A stretch of 64,000 nucleotides of DNA from Vagococcus luciliae (GTDB lineage Bacteria > Bacillota > Bacilli > Lactobacillales > Vagococcaceae), in assembly GCF_024637875.1 (NCBI RefSeq), contig NZ_CP102451.1, forward strand, positions 1,739,001 to 1,803,000, written 5' to 3'. The notes under the pieces were generated by a model, which was not told the origin of the DNA, did no database searches, and saw only the letters and a program-made list of their open reading frames with translations. Shown one piece after another: positions 40,157 to 51,613 of the stretch. The number at the start of each line of letters is the position of its first letter. Position 1 is the stretch's first letter. The position numbers and the translations under genes are program-made.

Positions 40157-41056
40157 TCACGCTCTTGGAAAGTGCTCTTTATACACGTCTGCCAAACGTT
40201 GTTTACTAATATGTGTATAAATTTGTGTGGTTGAAATATCTGCATGTCCCAATAATTCCTGAACAATACGTAAATCAGCTCCATTTTCTAATAGATGAGT
40301 AGCAAAACTATGACGTAACGTGTGTGGTGTTACATCTTTAGTAATACCTGCCTGACTCACGTAGACTTTTAAATTTTTCCAAATACCTTGTCTTGAAAAA
40401 CCTTTCCCTTGATAATTTAAAAATAAAAAATCATTTGAAATATCTGTTTTATTTTTAATTGAAAGCTCAGGTCTAGATTCCTCTAAATACCTATTAATCC
40501 AATGAATTGCTTGATCCCCTAAAGGAACAATTCGCTCTTTATCCCCTTTTCCTAACGTTTTTAACAACCCGATAGATAAATGCAAATCACTCAATTTTAA
40601 TGTGATCAACTCGGTTACACGAAGACCAGTCGCATACATCACTTCCAAAATTGCTCTGTCTCTTATGCCTAATATCGTTGTCGTATCAGGAGATTCTATA
40701 ATTTTTTCGACTTCTTCTATGGATAATGTTTTAGGCAACGTTTGTCTTTTTTTCGGTGTATCAATATATTGCATAGGATCTGATTCAGTATAGCGTTCTT
40801 GACGAAGAAATTGATGAAATTTTCTCAAACTTGAAACCATGCGAATGATTGTCGTAGATGACTTTCCAGACTCTTTTAAATAAGTCAAAAAATCCATAAT
40901 CACAAACCGATCAACCTCATCTATTGAAGAAATATTTTTTTCAATTAAGTATGCTTGATACTGGTTTAAATCCCGTTGATAACTCACGATGGTATTTTGT
41001 GACAAGCCACGTTCAATTTTTAAAAAATGTAAATACTCTTCAATGTATGTTTTCAT
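40157..41056 (-). CDS. xerD: Tyrosine recombinase XerD
   Basis: A 299-residue site-specific recombinase that resolves chromosome dimers. The N-terminal SAM-like domain starts with YLHFLKIERGLSQNT. The catalytic residues are R in ATGLRVTEL, H and R in HTLRHSFATHLL, H in LLGHADISTT, and the nucleophile Y in QIYTHI. The ATG at 41056 has GGAGG six bases upstream; the frame is open 16 codons further without a site. Its place beside scpAB is typical of chromosomal XerD rather than a phage integrase. Confidence 0.94.
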   Translation of the reverse strand: MKTYIEEYLHFLKIERGLSQNTIVSYQRDLNQYQAYLIEKNISSIDEVDRFVIMDFLTYLKESGKSSTTIIRMVSSLRKFHQFLRQERYTESDPMQYIDTPKKRQTLPKTLSIEEVEKIIESPDTTTILGIRDRAILEVMYATGLRVTELITLKLSDLHLSIGLLKTLGKGDKERIVPLGDQAIHWINRYLEESRPELSIKNKTDISNDFLFLNYQGKGFSRQGIWKNLKVYVSQAGITKDVTPHTLRHSFATHLLENGADLRIVQELLGHADISTTQIYTHISKQRLADVYKEHFPRA

Positions 41057-41207
41057 AACAAGCCTCCAGTCAATAGTAATCATTTTAACAGTTTTTAATG
41101 GCAAATACTATCTTTAAAATATCATGCGAATTTTTTTATTTTACATAGACATTTCAATCGTTAAATTATACAATAAACATATTGGTCAAATGGAAGGAGG
41201 AACAGAT

Positions 41208-42005
41208 GTGTTTCCAAAGAAAGAAACATATAAAAACATTGAACTATTAGATTTTTTAAAAATAAATAGTCAAAATTATACAGATGAATTTGAACTTATT
41301 TATCAACATAAAAAAACATATTTTTATCTGTCATTAATTTTTTTCATACCTGTTTCTCTCATTCTCACAATGTTTGTTATGGTTGAATTTCCAGTTCCTT
41401 GGTGGTCTGCTCCGATATTCCTAATCTTTTTTTCTATTATGGGATTTTTCTTTATATCGATGCCTATCTACCAATCATTTATAAAAGAATGTCAAGAGGC
41501 AGAAAAATACGTTGGTCAAAGAATCGATGAACATTTATCTGAACTTGCTAAACAAGAGTTTTTCAGTAAAGATGCTAAGGTAAAACGTTTATTAAACCAA
41601 GAGTTTGAACTTATTGCGTTAACAAGTGCCACAAGAGACGATCTCAATATCATCTTAGAAAACCAATCACTTACTACAGCAACCTGCCCAATCATCAACA
41701 AAAACAATCCAGAATACAAACAATCTAAACGAATTTTCTATGAAAAGAGGCCATTAAATCCTGTTATTATGGTGAAACTTAATCTAATAAACAGAACAAC
41801 CAAAAAACTATCAAAACAAATTATTTTACCAATAGAGTTTGAGTTAGTCAGAGGACTGGTCAGTGAGCAAATTATTTTTTTTGAAAAAGAAAATTATTTA
41901 GTTAACCCATCGATTCATATTGATGCAGACAATTTTAAATTTCTCTATGTACCTAACAGAGAGGATTTTTTAAGAAGGGAACACCCACCACTTTATATAG
42001 AATAA
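41208..42005 (+). CDS. Uncharacterised two-helix membrane protein
   Basis: I do not recognise the family. From the GTG at 41208 (GGAGG seven bases upstream) it is 265 residues. Two adjacent membrane helices lie at about 37-59 and 64-86, each flanked by charged sequence. A cytoplasmic-type, lysine- and glutamate-rich C-terminal part of about 180 residues follows. The open frame reaches back to 41124, but those starts have no ribosome site. It stands alone between xerD and fur and ends at a bidirectional terminator. Confidence 0.7.
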   Translation: MFPKKETYKNIELLDFLKINSQNYTDEFELIYQHKKTYFYLSLIFFIPVSLILTMFVMVEFPVPWWSAPIFLIFFSIMGFFFISMPIYQSFIKECQEAEKYVGQRIDEHLSELAKQEFFSKDAKVKRLLNQEFELIALTSATRDDLNIILENQSLTTATCPIINKNNPEYKQSKRIFYEKRPLNPVIMVKLNLINRTTKKLSKQIILPIEFELVRGLVSEQIIFFEKENYLVNPSIHIDADNFKFLYVPNREDFLRREHPPLYIE

Positions 42006-42008
42006 AAA

Positions 42009-42040
42009 AACAAGTGATCTATTTATTAGAATCACTTGTT
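42009..42040. terminator. Bidirectional Rho-independent terminator
   Basis: AACAAGTGAT (42009-42018) pairs with ATCACTTGTT (42031-42040) with T runs on both strands. The fur stop codon lies inside the hairpin. Confidence 0.87.
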
Positions 42041-42487
42041 TTTTTCTTGGCAAGCCTGACAGATACCATGAAATGTTAGGCGATGATCTGTTACTTTAAA
42101 AAAGTAATGATTTTCGACTATCTTTTCAACCTCACCTAATAAGTCTTCTTCAATTTCATCGATATTTCCACATTCTAAACAAAGAAGATGATGATGAAAA
42201 TGTTTAGCACCTTCTTTTCGCATATCATACCTTGCTAGGCCATCATTAAAATTCACTTTATCTAAAATACTTAATTCTGTCAACATTTCAAGCGTACGGT
42301 AAACAGTCGCTAACCCAATATCTGGTGTTTTTAATTTCACGAGCATATAGATTTCTTCAGCCGATAAATGATCTTTCTCATTTTCTAACAACACTTGTAC
42401 TGTGGCCTCACGCTGTGGTGTTAGTTTATAGTTTGCTTCATGCAATTGATCTTTTATCCGTTGTAACGCAAGGCTTTGCTGTTCCAT
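42032..42487 (-). CDS. fur: Fur-family metalloregulator
   Basis: A 151-residue iron- or other metal-dependent repressor. The winged-helix part has LTPQREATVQVLLENE and the recognition helix PDIGLATVYRTLEML. The metal site includes HHHLLCLECG, and a second pair CQAC at the C terminus completes a structural zinc site. The ATG at 42487 is chosen because the upstream extension would translate through a Fur-type operator. Fur, Zur and PerR cannot be separated with certainty; PerR is less likely since no clear aspartate-rich oxidation site was seen. Confidence 0.85.
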   Translation of the reverse strand: MEQQSLALQRIKDQLHEANYKLTPQREATVQVLLENEKDHLSAEEIYMLVKLKTPDIGLATVYRTLEMLTELSILDKVNFNDGLARYDMRKEGAKHFHHHLLCLECGNIDEIEEDLLGEVEKIVENHYFFKVTDHRLTFHGICQACQEKNK

Positions 42488-42507
42488 AGTAGCTTGCACA
42501 TCCTTAT

Positions 42508-42522
42508 TTATAATTATTATCA
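42508..42522. promoter_or_regulatory. Fur-type operator in the fur leader
   Basis: On the minus strand TGATAATAATTATAA matches the 15-base 7-1-7 consensus TGATAATNATTATCA at all but two positions. It lies about 20-35 bases after the predicted transcript start and before the ATG, indicating autoregulation. Confidence 0.75.
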
Positions 42523-42548
42523 TTTAAAAACTCAATGACCTTATATAA

Positions 42549-42577
42549 ATTATAATTTATCTAATGTACAAAATCAA
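42549..42577 (-). promoter_or_regulatory. Promoter of fur
   Basis: TTGATT (42572-42577), 17 bases, TATAAT (42549-42554) on the minus strand. Confidence 0.75.
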
Positions 42578-42584
42578 CCTATTC

Positions 42585-43457
42585 TCAATTAGATGATTCA
42601 TCTTTTATTAGGTATGTCTTACCATCTTTTTGAGTAATTCTTTTTTCTTTCATCAATGAGCCTAACGCTCGCTTAAATTGACCTTTACTGATAGCAAAAG
42701 TTTGTTTGATTTCCTCTGGTGTTGATTTATCGCTAAACGGAATCATTCCATCTTTAGAACGTTCTAAAAACGTTAAAATCATTTGTGCATCATCAGAAAT
42801 AACTTCATACGCACGAGGTTTTAGTGACATGTTTAGCATACCATCTGGACGAACACCAATCACTCGGCCTTCAACAATTTGTCCAAGTCTAGGTTCTTCG
42901 TATCTCTCAGATGGATGGATAAAGGCCACATAATGTTCATCTGTAAAGACAAACGTTCCCACCATTTTTAAGCGATACACAACACCAGTAATATTTTTAT
43001 TTTTCATTGTTTCTTCGTCCGCTGCTTTTGACATAGCTAAAAATGTCATATCATCTGCTAAATTAGCCCAAAGTCTTGCTTTTTCATCAACTGATAATCT
43101 CACTAATAATTTATCGCCTTTTTTAGGCCATAATGGTTTCATCTCTGGTAATTCATCAAGCGACACCACGACTTCTTTATCTGGCAATCCAATATCAACA
43201 AACACGCCTAAGTCACGTCTTGAATCAACTACTTCAGCAAATCCAAATTTATGTTGTTGAATGTCTGGAATATTAGTCGTAAAAATTCGATCATGTTTTT
43301 GATTTTCATATCCAAACCCTTCTACTATGTCTCCTATTTTAAACTCGCCTTCAGATTTATTTAAATGAAATGTCACACCATTTTTTTGCACAAAAAACAA
43401 CTGATCGTTTTCATCAATAATTAATCCGCTCCACACACTACCTATTAATTCTTTCAT
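42585..43457 (-). CDS. cvfB: CvfB-type S1-like RNA-binding protein
   Basis: A 290-residue protein with three S1-like beta-barrels (about 5-60, 65-130 and 148-210; motif GVFVDIGLPDKEVVV in the second) and a C-terminal winged helix with ISKGQFKRALGSLMKEKRI. The Staphylococcus aureus homologue CvfB binds RNA and affects virulence gene expression. Here only RNA binding can be inferred. It is one gene upstream of fur but has its own start and no overlap. Confidence 0.87.
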   Translation of the reverse strand: MKELIGSVWSGLIIDENDQLFFVQKNGVTFHLNKSEGEFKIGDIVEGFGYENQKHDRIFTTNIPDIQQHKFGFAEVVDSRRDLGVFVDIGLPDKEVVVSLDELPEMKPLWPKKGDKLLVRLSVDEKARLWANLADDMTFLAMSKAADEETMKNKNITGVVYRLKMVGTFVFTDEHYVAFIHPSERYEEPRLGQIVEGRVIGVRPDGMLNMSLKPRAYEVISDDAQMILTFLERSKDGMIPFSDKSTPEEIKQTFAISKGQFKRALGSLMKEKRITQKDGKTYLIKDESSN

Positions 43458-43636
43458 GTATTCTGTTCATCCTTTCGTTGTTCTCACATTATATCATAAT
43501 TTATTCATTAGTTTATTAAAAATTCCAATCAAACTTTTTATCGAATCGATTTAATCTGTTTATTAATACTGTAATAGAGTAAATAACCCCTACCATGAAC
43601 TATTTGATTTCATCATATGCTATAACATACATAACA

Positions 43637-43672
43637 AAAGAGATAACTGAGTCAATACTCAATTATCCCTTT
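43637..43672 (-). terminator. Rho-independent terminator
   Basis: A 16-base stem with two mismatches (43637-43652 with 43657-43672) covers the stop of the MFS gene and has a T4 tail on the minus strand. Confidence 0.75.
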
Positions 43673-44831
43673 ATTTTTGTGGTAACTCTTTTTTCCACAT
43701 TAATGATAAAAAGCTAGTTATTAATAAAACAATAGCTGAAACATAATATGGATAAAAATGATTGATATCAAATAACATCCCTGAAGCCATTGGCCCTAAT
43801 ATATTTCCAAAACTTGTAAAGGTTGAATTTAATCCATTCACTGTCCCTTGTCTATCTCCTGCATGTTTAGATAGGTAGGTTGTAATACCTGGTCGCAATA
43901 AATCAAACGCTAAAAACACAACAAAAGTTGATAATACAACAACCCATTTACTATCGGTGAAAGCTATAACACCAACGAATATAGCGCTCGCAAAAAATGA
44001 CACTCGAATTAATCCGACCTCACCAATTTTCTTGATAATGCCATCAAAGAAAACGACCTGACAAATTAAGGCTAATACTCCACTAACTGTAATAATCGCA
44101 GCAATTTCTGATGTACTAAAATTAAAATTGATTGTTGCCATAATACTATAGATGGACTCAAATGATTGTAAACCAAATGATGAAATTAAAATCACGATAA
44201 ACGGAAATGTAAAAATGGGATCTTTTAAAATATCCATAACAGAACCTTTTTCTGCAACTTGACCATGCACTAATTGCTTCTCAGGCTCTTTTAAAATTAA
44301 CATTGTCATAATAAACCCGATAAAAGATAAGATAGCTGCCGCAAAAAAAGGCACTCGCATTCCAAAATGAGCTAGAAATCCACCAACTCCAGGACCAATA
44401 ATAAATCCACCACTAATGGCGGCAGATACTAACCCCATAGCTTTTGGACGTTCTTCAAATGTTGTGACGTCTGCTACATACGCGGTAACAGATGGCATGA
44501 TTAATGCCGCAGCAATCCCACCAAGTCCACGAGAGATGTACAACCAACTAACAACTTGACCTAAACCAAAAATTAATTCAGATACTGCAAAAATTAACAT
44601 GCCAGTTGCAATAATTAATTTTCGACCGACTTTATCTGATAAACTACCAGCAATAGGTGACACAATTAACTGTAAAACAGCAAAAACAGAAATCATCAAT
44701 CCCATTGTTGAGCCAGATAAATGCATATCTTCCTTTAACATTGGCATAACTGGAATAACTAAGCCAGCTCCTAAAAACACTAAAAATAGATTTGAAATGG
44801 CCAGATACATCATATTTTTTTTATTTGTCAT
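43671..44831 (-). CDS. MFS drug transporter, 12-helix type
   Basis: A 386-residue major facilitator with 12 predicted helices. The loop 2-3 motif GSLSDKVGRKLI is intact, and the antiporter motif C-like GPGVGGFLAHFG sits in helix 5. Both indicate a proton-coupled efflux pump of the NorA/Bmr group. Substrates cannot be read. The ribosome site is GAAGGGAG. It is a single gene between pyk and cvfB. Confidence 0.85.
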   Translation of the reverse strand: MTNKKNMMYLAISNLFLVFLGAGLVIPVMPMLKEDMHLSGSTMGLMISVFAVLQLIVSPIAGSLSDKVGRKLIIATGMLIFAVSELIFGLGQVVSWLYISRGLGGIAAALIMPSVTAYVADVTTFEERPKAMGLVSAAISGGFIIGPGVGGFLAHFGMRVPFFAAAILSFIGFIMTMLILKEPEKQLVHGQVAEKGSVMDILKDPIFTFPFIVILISSFGLQSFESIYSIMATINFNFSTSEIAAIITVSGVLALICQVVFFDGIIKKIGEVGLIRVSFFASAIFVGVIAFTDSKWVVVLSTFVVFLAFDLLRPGITTYLSKHAGDRQGTVNGLNSTFTSFGNILGPMASGMLFDINHFYPYYVSAIVLLITSFLSLMWKKELPQK

Positions 44832-44946
44832 ATGTTTTCTCCCTTCTAAAAGTCTAATCTAGACCATTCTACACACCACTTTAAAAAAAAGCCATAGTTA
44901 TTTAAAAATATTTTTTTAACCCGCTTTTTATACACATAGACAAATA

Positions 44947-44975
44947 AAGAGCAGGAGCTAACCACTCCCACCCTT
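44947..44975 (-). terminator. Probable terminator of pfkA-pyk
   Basis: An 11-pair stem with G.U pairs (44947-44957 with 44965-44975) follows the pyruvate kinase gene on the minus strand; its U tail (TATTTG) is weak. Confidence 0.6.
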
Positions 44976-45003
44976 ATTTTGTTAAACAATCATCATTTAC
45001 TCA

Positions 45004-46758
45004 TTAAATAGTTGTTTCGCCTTCATAGATAAATCCTTGGCGTGAATCAACTGTTAACACAGTACCGCTTGAGATAAGTGATGTTGCATTTTCAACTCCA
45101 ACAACAACTGGAATATTTTCCGCAATTGCCACAACTGCTGCATGGCTTGTTAATCCACCTTCTTCAACGATAAGAGCTGAAGCTTTTTTAATTGCTGGCA
45201 TATAATCTTTATCAGTTGTTTTTACAACTAAGATAGCATCTTCTTCCATAGAATCATTTGCTTCTTGAGCTGAAGTTGCTACAACTGCTTTAGCAGAAAC
45301 GGCTGTATCACCAATTCCTTGTCCATCACATAATTTAGAACCAATTAACTGAATTTTCATTAAGTTAGTTGTTCCTTTTTCACCAATAGGAGCACCAGCA
45401 GTAATGATAATCAAATCTCCTTCTTTAGAGAATCCAGTTTCTTTAGCAATTTTAGTTGCTAAACCAAACATATCATCAGTTGAATCTGGTTTAGTTGTAA
45501 CAGTTGGGAATACACCCCAGTTTAATGCTAAACTTCTAGCAACACGGTCAGTAAATGTTGCCGCTACAATATGAGCTTTTGGACGATATTTAGAGATCAT
45601 ACGTGCAGTATGTCCAGATTGAGTTGCCGCTACAATTGTTTGGATATCTAAGTTTTTCGCTGTATGTCCAACTGCTTGACCAATTGATTCAGTCATATCA
45701 GTTTTTCTATGTAATTTAAGAGCATAAGCATCACGATCTGTTAAATCAGCTTCTGTACGTACTGCAATATTTCTCATTGTTTTAACTGCTTCAATTGGGT
45801 ATTCTCCAGCAGCTGTTTCTCCAGATAACATAACAGCGTCAGTTCCATCATAAATTGCATTCGCCACGTCACTTGCTTCTGCACGTGTTGGACGAGGATT
45901 TTTTTGCATAGAGTCTAACATTTGTGTTGCTGTAACAACTGGTTTACCTAAAGCATTACATTTTCTAATCATTTCTTTTTGAACAACTGGTACATTTTCT
46001 GTTGGAATTTCAACACCCATGTCACCACGAGCAATCATCAATCCATTAGATACTTTTAAGATATCATCTAAGTTATCAATACCTTCTTGGTTTTCGATTT
46101 TAGAAATAATTTGAATATGAGTCGCATTTTCTTGTTCTAAAATTTTTGTGATTTCTAATACGTCACTTGGGCGACGAACGAAACTTGCTGCGATGAAGTC
46201 AACATCATTTTCAATACCAAAACGAATATCAGCCGCATCTTTTTCAGTGATACCAGGTAAGTTAATACTTACATTTGGTACGTTCACACCTTTTTTATTT
46301 TTCAATACACCTTCATTTAATACTTTTGTTACAATTTCTTTATTAACTGAGTCAATTTCAATAACTTCTAAGTCAATTAATCCATCATCTAAAAGGATGT
46401 GGCTTCCTACATGAACATCATCAATTAAACCTGGGTATGTAATTGAAAATTTTTCTTTTGTTCCTTCCACTTCGCTCATTGCAATGCGAACAATATCCCC
46501 AGTAGTTAATTCAACAATGCCATCTTTCATATTATGAGTACGAATTTCTGGACCTTTTGTATCTAGTAAAAGTGCAATTGTTTTACCAGTAATTTTTGCC
46601 GCTTCACGAATGTTTTTAATACGTGCTCCATGTTCTTCAAAGTCTCCATGTGAGAAATTTAAACGAGCAACATTCATCCCTGAGTTCATTAATTCAACTA
46701 ATGTGTCTACAGATTCACTTGCTGGACCGATTGTACAAACAATTTTTGTTTTTTTCAT
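45004..46758 (-). CDS. pyk: Pyruvate kinase
   Basis: Final enzyme of glycolysis, making pyruvate and ATP; 584 residues. The TIM barrel has the [11 protein letters not shown] start, the catalytic KIENQEG lysine and the IARGDMGVE motif. The protein carries the extra C-terminal PEP-utiliser-like domain with [11 protein letters not shown], as in Bacillus-type enzymes. It is 33 bases downstream of pfkA and surely in the same operon. Confidence 0.97.
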   Translation of the reverse strand: MKKTKIVCTIGPASESVDTLVELMNSGMNVARLNFSHGDFEEHGARIKNIREAAKITGKTIALLLDTKGPEIRTHNMKDGIVELTTGDIVRIAMSEVEGTKEKFSITYPGLIDDVHVGSHILLDDGLIDLEVIEIDSVNKEIVTKVLNEGVLKNKKGVNVPNVSINLPGITEKDAADIRFGIENDVDFIAASFVRRPSDVLEITKILEQENATHIQIISKIENQEGIDNLDDILKVSNGLMIARGDMGVEIPTENVPVVQKEMIRKCNALGKPVVTATQMLDSMQKNPRPTRAEASDVANAIYDGTDAVMLSGETAAGEYPIEAVKTMRNIAVRTEADLTDRDAYALKLHRKTDMTESIGQAVGHTAKNLDIQTIVAATQSGHTARMISKYRPKAHIVAATFTDRVARSLALNWGVFPTVTTKPDSTDDMFGLATKIAKETGFSKEGDLIIITAGAPIGEKGTTNLMKIQLIGSKLCDGQGIGDTAVSAKAVVATSAQEANDSMEEDAILVVKTTDKDYMPAIKKASALIVEEGGLTSHAAVVAIAENIPVVVGVENATSLISSGTVLTVDSRQGFIYEGETTI

Positions 46759-46791
46759 GTAAAAAACGCTCCTTAGTATTTTTTATTTATA

Positions 46792-47862
<1,071 letters not shown>

Positions 47863-47930
47863 CTATCCTATAAAAATTGAAAAAAAATTGAAAATACATT
47901 TTTTCTTCTAATGTTTTTTTAAGAAACAGG

Positions 47931-50900
47931 TTACTTAAATATGATCATTCCTTCACCTAATAAAGAATGGACTTCCTTTATTAAGCTTGGTGTATTATCT
48001 ACCCAATATGCTTGGTTTAGCAAGGTGTTTTGCCCTTTATGACGAAATACTAAAATAACAGGATTTTCACCATGATGTGATAATAACACACTTTGTAAAT
48101 CTGCTAACAATTGATTTTTGTCATTTTCAGGTGTTATATTTATGAAACATTTCATAACGCCTTCCATATCCTTAGCTAATTCAACTGTATTGGCTATAAT
48201 TTGCAATTCTTGATTGTACTTACTTTTTTCTACCTTACCACGAACAACATACACCTCATGTTCACTAAGGATAGATTGTACACTTCGATAAATAGTCGGA
48301 AACAATGTAACAGATAATTTTCCAGTTTGATCAGTTCCTTCTAAAAATGCCATGGATTCACCTTTTTTGGTACGTATCTTTTTAATATTAGATGAATAAA
48401 ATAATACTGTCACTTCTTGATTTGCCAACAAATCTTTAGCTTTCACTATAGGAAGATTAACTAATTTACTTGTATAAAAATCAACCGGATGAGCAGACAC
48501 ATAGGTTCCTAAATAGTCAACTTCTTGCTCTAATTTTTCTTCAATTGTAAAATCTTCACACGTTTCTTTCTTCAAGGTTAACATATCTAATAAATCTACG
48601 CTACCACCACTGTATTCAATATTTTGTATCATACTATCTAGGTCAATCATTAATTGTTTACGATTTTGATGCAATCTGTCAAATGCCCCAATATAGATTA
48701 ATGGTAAAATATTCGCTTTCTTTAACCATTTTCCACTTAAACGAATTAAAAAATTTTCTAATGATTTAAACGGGCCACCTTCTTTTCTTACTGTCAACAT
48801 GTGTTGAATGAAATCTTTACGAATTCCTTTAACTGAAGAAAAACCATAGATGATTGACCCTTTATAAAAGGTAAAACTGTATTCACTTTTATTAATATCT
48901 GGCGGAATAATGACTAAACCTGCCTCTTTTGCTTCTACGATGTATTCATTCATTTTTGCTGGATTATTTTTTACTGAATGCAAAATAGCTTGGAAAAATG
49001 CGGTTGGATAATGAACTTTTAAATAAGCCATCTGATAGGCAATAACTGAATAAACTACCGCATGAGACCGATTAAACCCATAATTAGCAAAACGTTCAAT
49101 GTAATCATAGACTTGCATCGCAACTTCTTTTGTATAGCCTTGGCCCAATGCCCCATTGATAAAATGCTCTCTCTCGGTATCAAGTACTTCTTTGCTCTTT
49201 TTACTAATCGCTCGACGTAGAATGTCTGCTTCTCCTAAACTAAATCCTGCCATCTTTGAAGCAACTTGCATAACCTGCTCTTGGTAAACAATCACACCAT
49301 ATGTATAGCCTAATATGTCTTTCAAGCTATCATGCGGGTAATGGATTGCTTCAATACCTTTTTTTCTCTTAACAAACGTATCAATGTTTTCCATTGGTCC
49401 AGGACGATAGAGGGCATTCACTGAAGCAATATCTTCAATAGATGTTGGTCCTAATTTACGCAGGACATTCTTAATTCCTTTTGATTCAAATTGAAACACG
49501 CCAACAGTATTTCCTTGTCTAAATAGTTCCAACGTTTTGTCATCATCTAAAGGAATATCTTCTAAAGAAAAGTGCTTGCCTGTCTGATATTCGATAGATG
49601 ACAAGGCATTTCCAATAATGGATAAATTTCTCAATCCTAGAAAATCCATTTTTAATAAACCAATTTCTTCTACTTCTCCCATAGCAAATTGCGTTAATGG
49701 AATACCATTGTTTCCTTCTTGCAATGGAATTAGATTTGTTAAATCTTGATCACTAATCACAACACCAGCAGCATGAGTTGATACATGTCTAGGTAATCCT
49801 TCAATCCGTTTTGCTGTATCAAAAAGTAATTTATTTTTGTAAGAATGACCTACTAATTCGCGTAATGTTTTCGATTTATCATACGCTTCACTTAATGTAA
49901 TCTTTAAATCTTTTGGAATGGCATTTGCCCATTTATTCGCTTCATTTTGTGACAAACCAAACACGCGACTAACATCTCTGACAGCCATTTTTGCTGCTAA
50001 GGTTCCAAACGTTGCAATTTGCGCGACACGATTTTCACCGTATTTATGGTTAACATATTGAAGTAATTCTTCCCGTCTGTTATCAGGTATGTCCATATCA
50101 ATGTCAGGCATGGTGTAACGTTCTTTGTTTAAAAATCGTTCAAATAATAACTGATACTGAATTGGATCAACATTTGTTATTTGTAATACATAAGACACAA
50201 GAGACCCTGCAGCTGATCCACGACAAGCAGTCACGATATGATGATCTCTAGCATATTTCATCACGTCCCACACGATTAAAAAATAATCATCGTATCCCAT
50301 CTCATGAATGACGTCTAACTCCATATTCAAACGTGCTTGATACGTTTCGTTCACTTGACCATTTAAGCGAAATGATAATCCCTCTTGACATAATCTATGC
50401 AAATAGGTATCAGCCTGTTCATTATTTGGAACTGGAAAGCTTGGCAATAATGTTTGTTGTAGTGGGATTTGTAAATCAATGGATGACACAATCTTTTCAA
50501 TATTTGACAAAGCTTCATCTAAATTTTTTTCATGATACCATTTAGTAAAATCTACTACTTGAGGTAAATAATAATCACCAGATAATTGTTCAAAATCAAG
50601 CGATATCAGCTCTCCGCTATCAATGTGTTCTAACACTGCGACAGAGAAATCATCACTAGGATTTAAATACCGAACATCTTGTAAAGCAACTGGCGGAAGG
50701 TTATATTTTTTATAATAATAACCCCAAAAATCTCGTTCTTCCTCTTTCGCTCGTGAAACATTTATACCACCATAAACATCACATTGCTTTAATATGTCTA
50801 GTAATTCTATGGTTCTTTTCTCCATTTGCTCACTGCTTGTCGCTCGTTGCAATTGGTATAACTCATTCTTTTGCCAAGGTAGGATAGCGATTAAGTCATT

Positions 50901-51251
50901 TAAATCATGAAATACATCCCCTAACGAAAAGGATTCTTGCCTTTCAGTCATCGACTTTTTTGTTGCAATTTTCATTAAATGATGATATCCAGACAGATTT
51001 TTAGCTAGAAGTATGATCTCTGCTTCCGTTTCTTCTGTTGTTCTATAGGTTAACGTCATTCCAATAATAGGTTTGATGTGTTGTTTTAAACATTCTTGAT
51101 AAAATATGACGACACCATGAAGGGTATCAATATCTGTTATCGCTAAACTTGTATAGCCACGATTTTTAGCTTCATACACGAGTTCTTCAATGCGATTGGT
51201 ACTAGATAATAATGAATACTCTGTTCTAACTTGTAACTGTCCCAAATTCAT
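47931..51251 (-). CDS. dnaE: DNA polymerase III alpha subunit, DnaE type
   Basis: A 1106-residue replicative polymerase of the DnaE3-like Firmicute group, distinct from PolC because it lacks a proofreading exonuclease insertion. The order is an N-terminal PHP domain (1-200), palm with ACRGSAAGSLVSY and the catalytic PDIDMDIPDNRR, fingers, tandem HhH and a C-terminal OB domain (about 960-1030). In low-GC Gram-positives it extends RNA primers before handing over to PolC. GGAGGGG precedes the ATG. It lies just upstream of pfkA. Confidence 0.96.
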   Translation of the reverse strand: MNLGQLQVRTEYSLLSSTNRIEELVYEAKNRGYTSLAITDIDTLHGVVIFYQECLKQHIKPIIGMTLTYRTTEETEAEIILLAKNLSGYHHLMKIATKKSMTERQESFSLGDVFHDLNDLIAILPWQKNELYQLQRATSSEQMEKRTIELLDILKQCDVYGGINVSRAKEEERDFWGYYYKKYNLPPVALQDVRYLNPSDDFSVAVLEHIDSGELISLDFEQLSGDYYLPQVVDFTKWYHEKNLDEALSNIEKIVSSIDLQIPLQQTLLPSFPVPNNEQADTYLHRLCQEGLSFRLNGQVNETYQARLNMELDVIHEMGYDDYFLIVWDVMKYARDHHIVTACRGSAAGSLVSYVLQITNVDPIQYQLLFERFLNKERYTMPDIDMDIPDNRREELLQYVNHKYGENRVAQIATFGTLAAKMAVRDVSRVFGLSQNEANKWANAIPKDLKITLSEAYDKSKTLRELVGHSYKNKLLFDTAKRIEGLPRHVSTHAAGVVISDQDLTNLIPLQEGNNGIPLTQFAMGEVEEIGLLKMDFLGLRNLSIIGNALSSIEYQTGKHFSLEDIPLDDDKTLELFRQGNTVGVFQFESKGIKNVLRKLGPTSIEDIASVNALYRPGPMENIDTFVKRKKGIEAIHYPHDSLKDILGYTYGVIVYQEQVMQVASKMAGFSLGEADILRRAISKKSKEVLDTEREHFINGALGQGYTKEVAMQVYDYIERFANYGFNRSHAVVYSVIAYQMAYLKVHYPTAFFQAILHSVKNNPAKMNEYIVEAKEAGLVIIPPDINKSEYSFTFYKGSIIYGFSSVKGIRKDFIQHMLTVRKEGGPFKSLENFLIRLSGKWLKKANILPLIYIGAFDRLHQNRKQLMIDLDSMIQNIEYSGGSVDLLDMLTLKKETCEDFTIEEKLEQEVDYLGTYVSAHPVDFYTSKLVNLPIVKAKDLLANQEVTVLFYSSNIKKIRTKKGESMAFLEGTDQTGKLSVTLFPTIYRSVQSILSEHEVYVVRGKVEKSKYNQELQIIANTVELAKDMEGVMKCFINITPENDKNQLLADLQSVLLSHHGENPVILVFRHKGQNTLLNQAYWVDNTPSLIKEVHSLLGEGMIIFK

Positions 51252-51383
51252 GAAACCCCTCCATTAATTTTCTTATTTTAGTATACCATAATAATCCAAT
51301 CTCTCTTCATAAACTACTCTAGGAATCCTTTACTTTTAAAGTAAAGATTGGTAAACTAATTCTTGAAAAGAGGTGCATTAAAC

Positions 51384-51575
51384 ATGGGAAGAATTGTTGT
51401 TTTTATCTGGGCAATTTTATTAGGACAAGTGGTTAGTTATATTGGTGGCGCACTTCATGGTGTGACTGATTATAACTTCACTGGAACTGTGATTGTATCT
51501 TTAATTGCTTGTGCCATTGTTATGCTTATTGGTGAAGCGGCAGCGCCAAGTAATACAAAAAAATCTAAAAAATAA
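51384..51575 (+). CDS. YjzD/DUF2929 small membrane protein
   Basis: A 63-residue protein with two hydrophobic helices (about 4-22 and 34-53) and a basic C-terminal tail. The family is found in Bacillaceae and Enterococcaceae with no known function. The ATG at 51384 has AGAGGTG upstream, and the TTG at 51363 does not. It is divergent from dnaE and ends at a bidirectional terminator. Confidence 0.8.
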   Translation: MGRIVVFIWAILLGQVVSYIGGALHGVTDYNFTGTVIVSLIACAIVMLIGEAAAPSNTKKSKK

Positions 51576-51610
51576 AAACATGTAGGAGAATTTTTCTCTT
51601 ACATGTTTTT
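51574..51610. terminator. Bidirectional Rho-independent terminator
   Basis: A long near-perfect stem (about 17 bases per arm, AAAAACATGTA...TACATGTTTTT) lies between the convergent small membrane protein and MFS genes. Confidence 0.87.
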
Positions 51611-51613
51611 TAT

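Noticed and set aside
40157-41056. Tyrosine recombinase taken as a phage or island integrase
   Set aside because: Length, motifs and the scpAB-rluB neighbourhood are those of chromosomal XerD.
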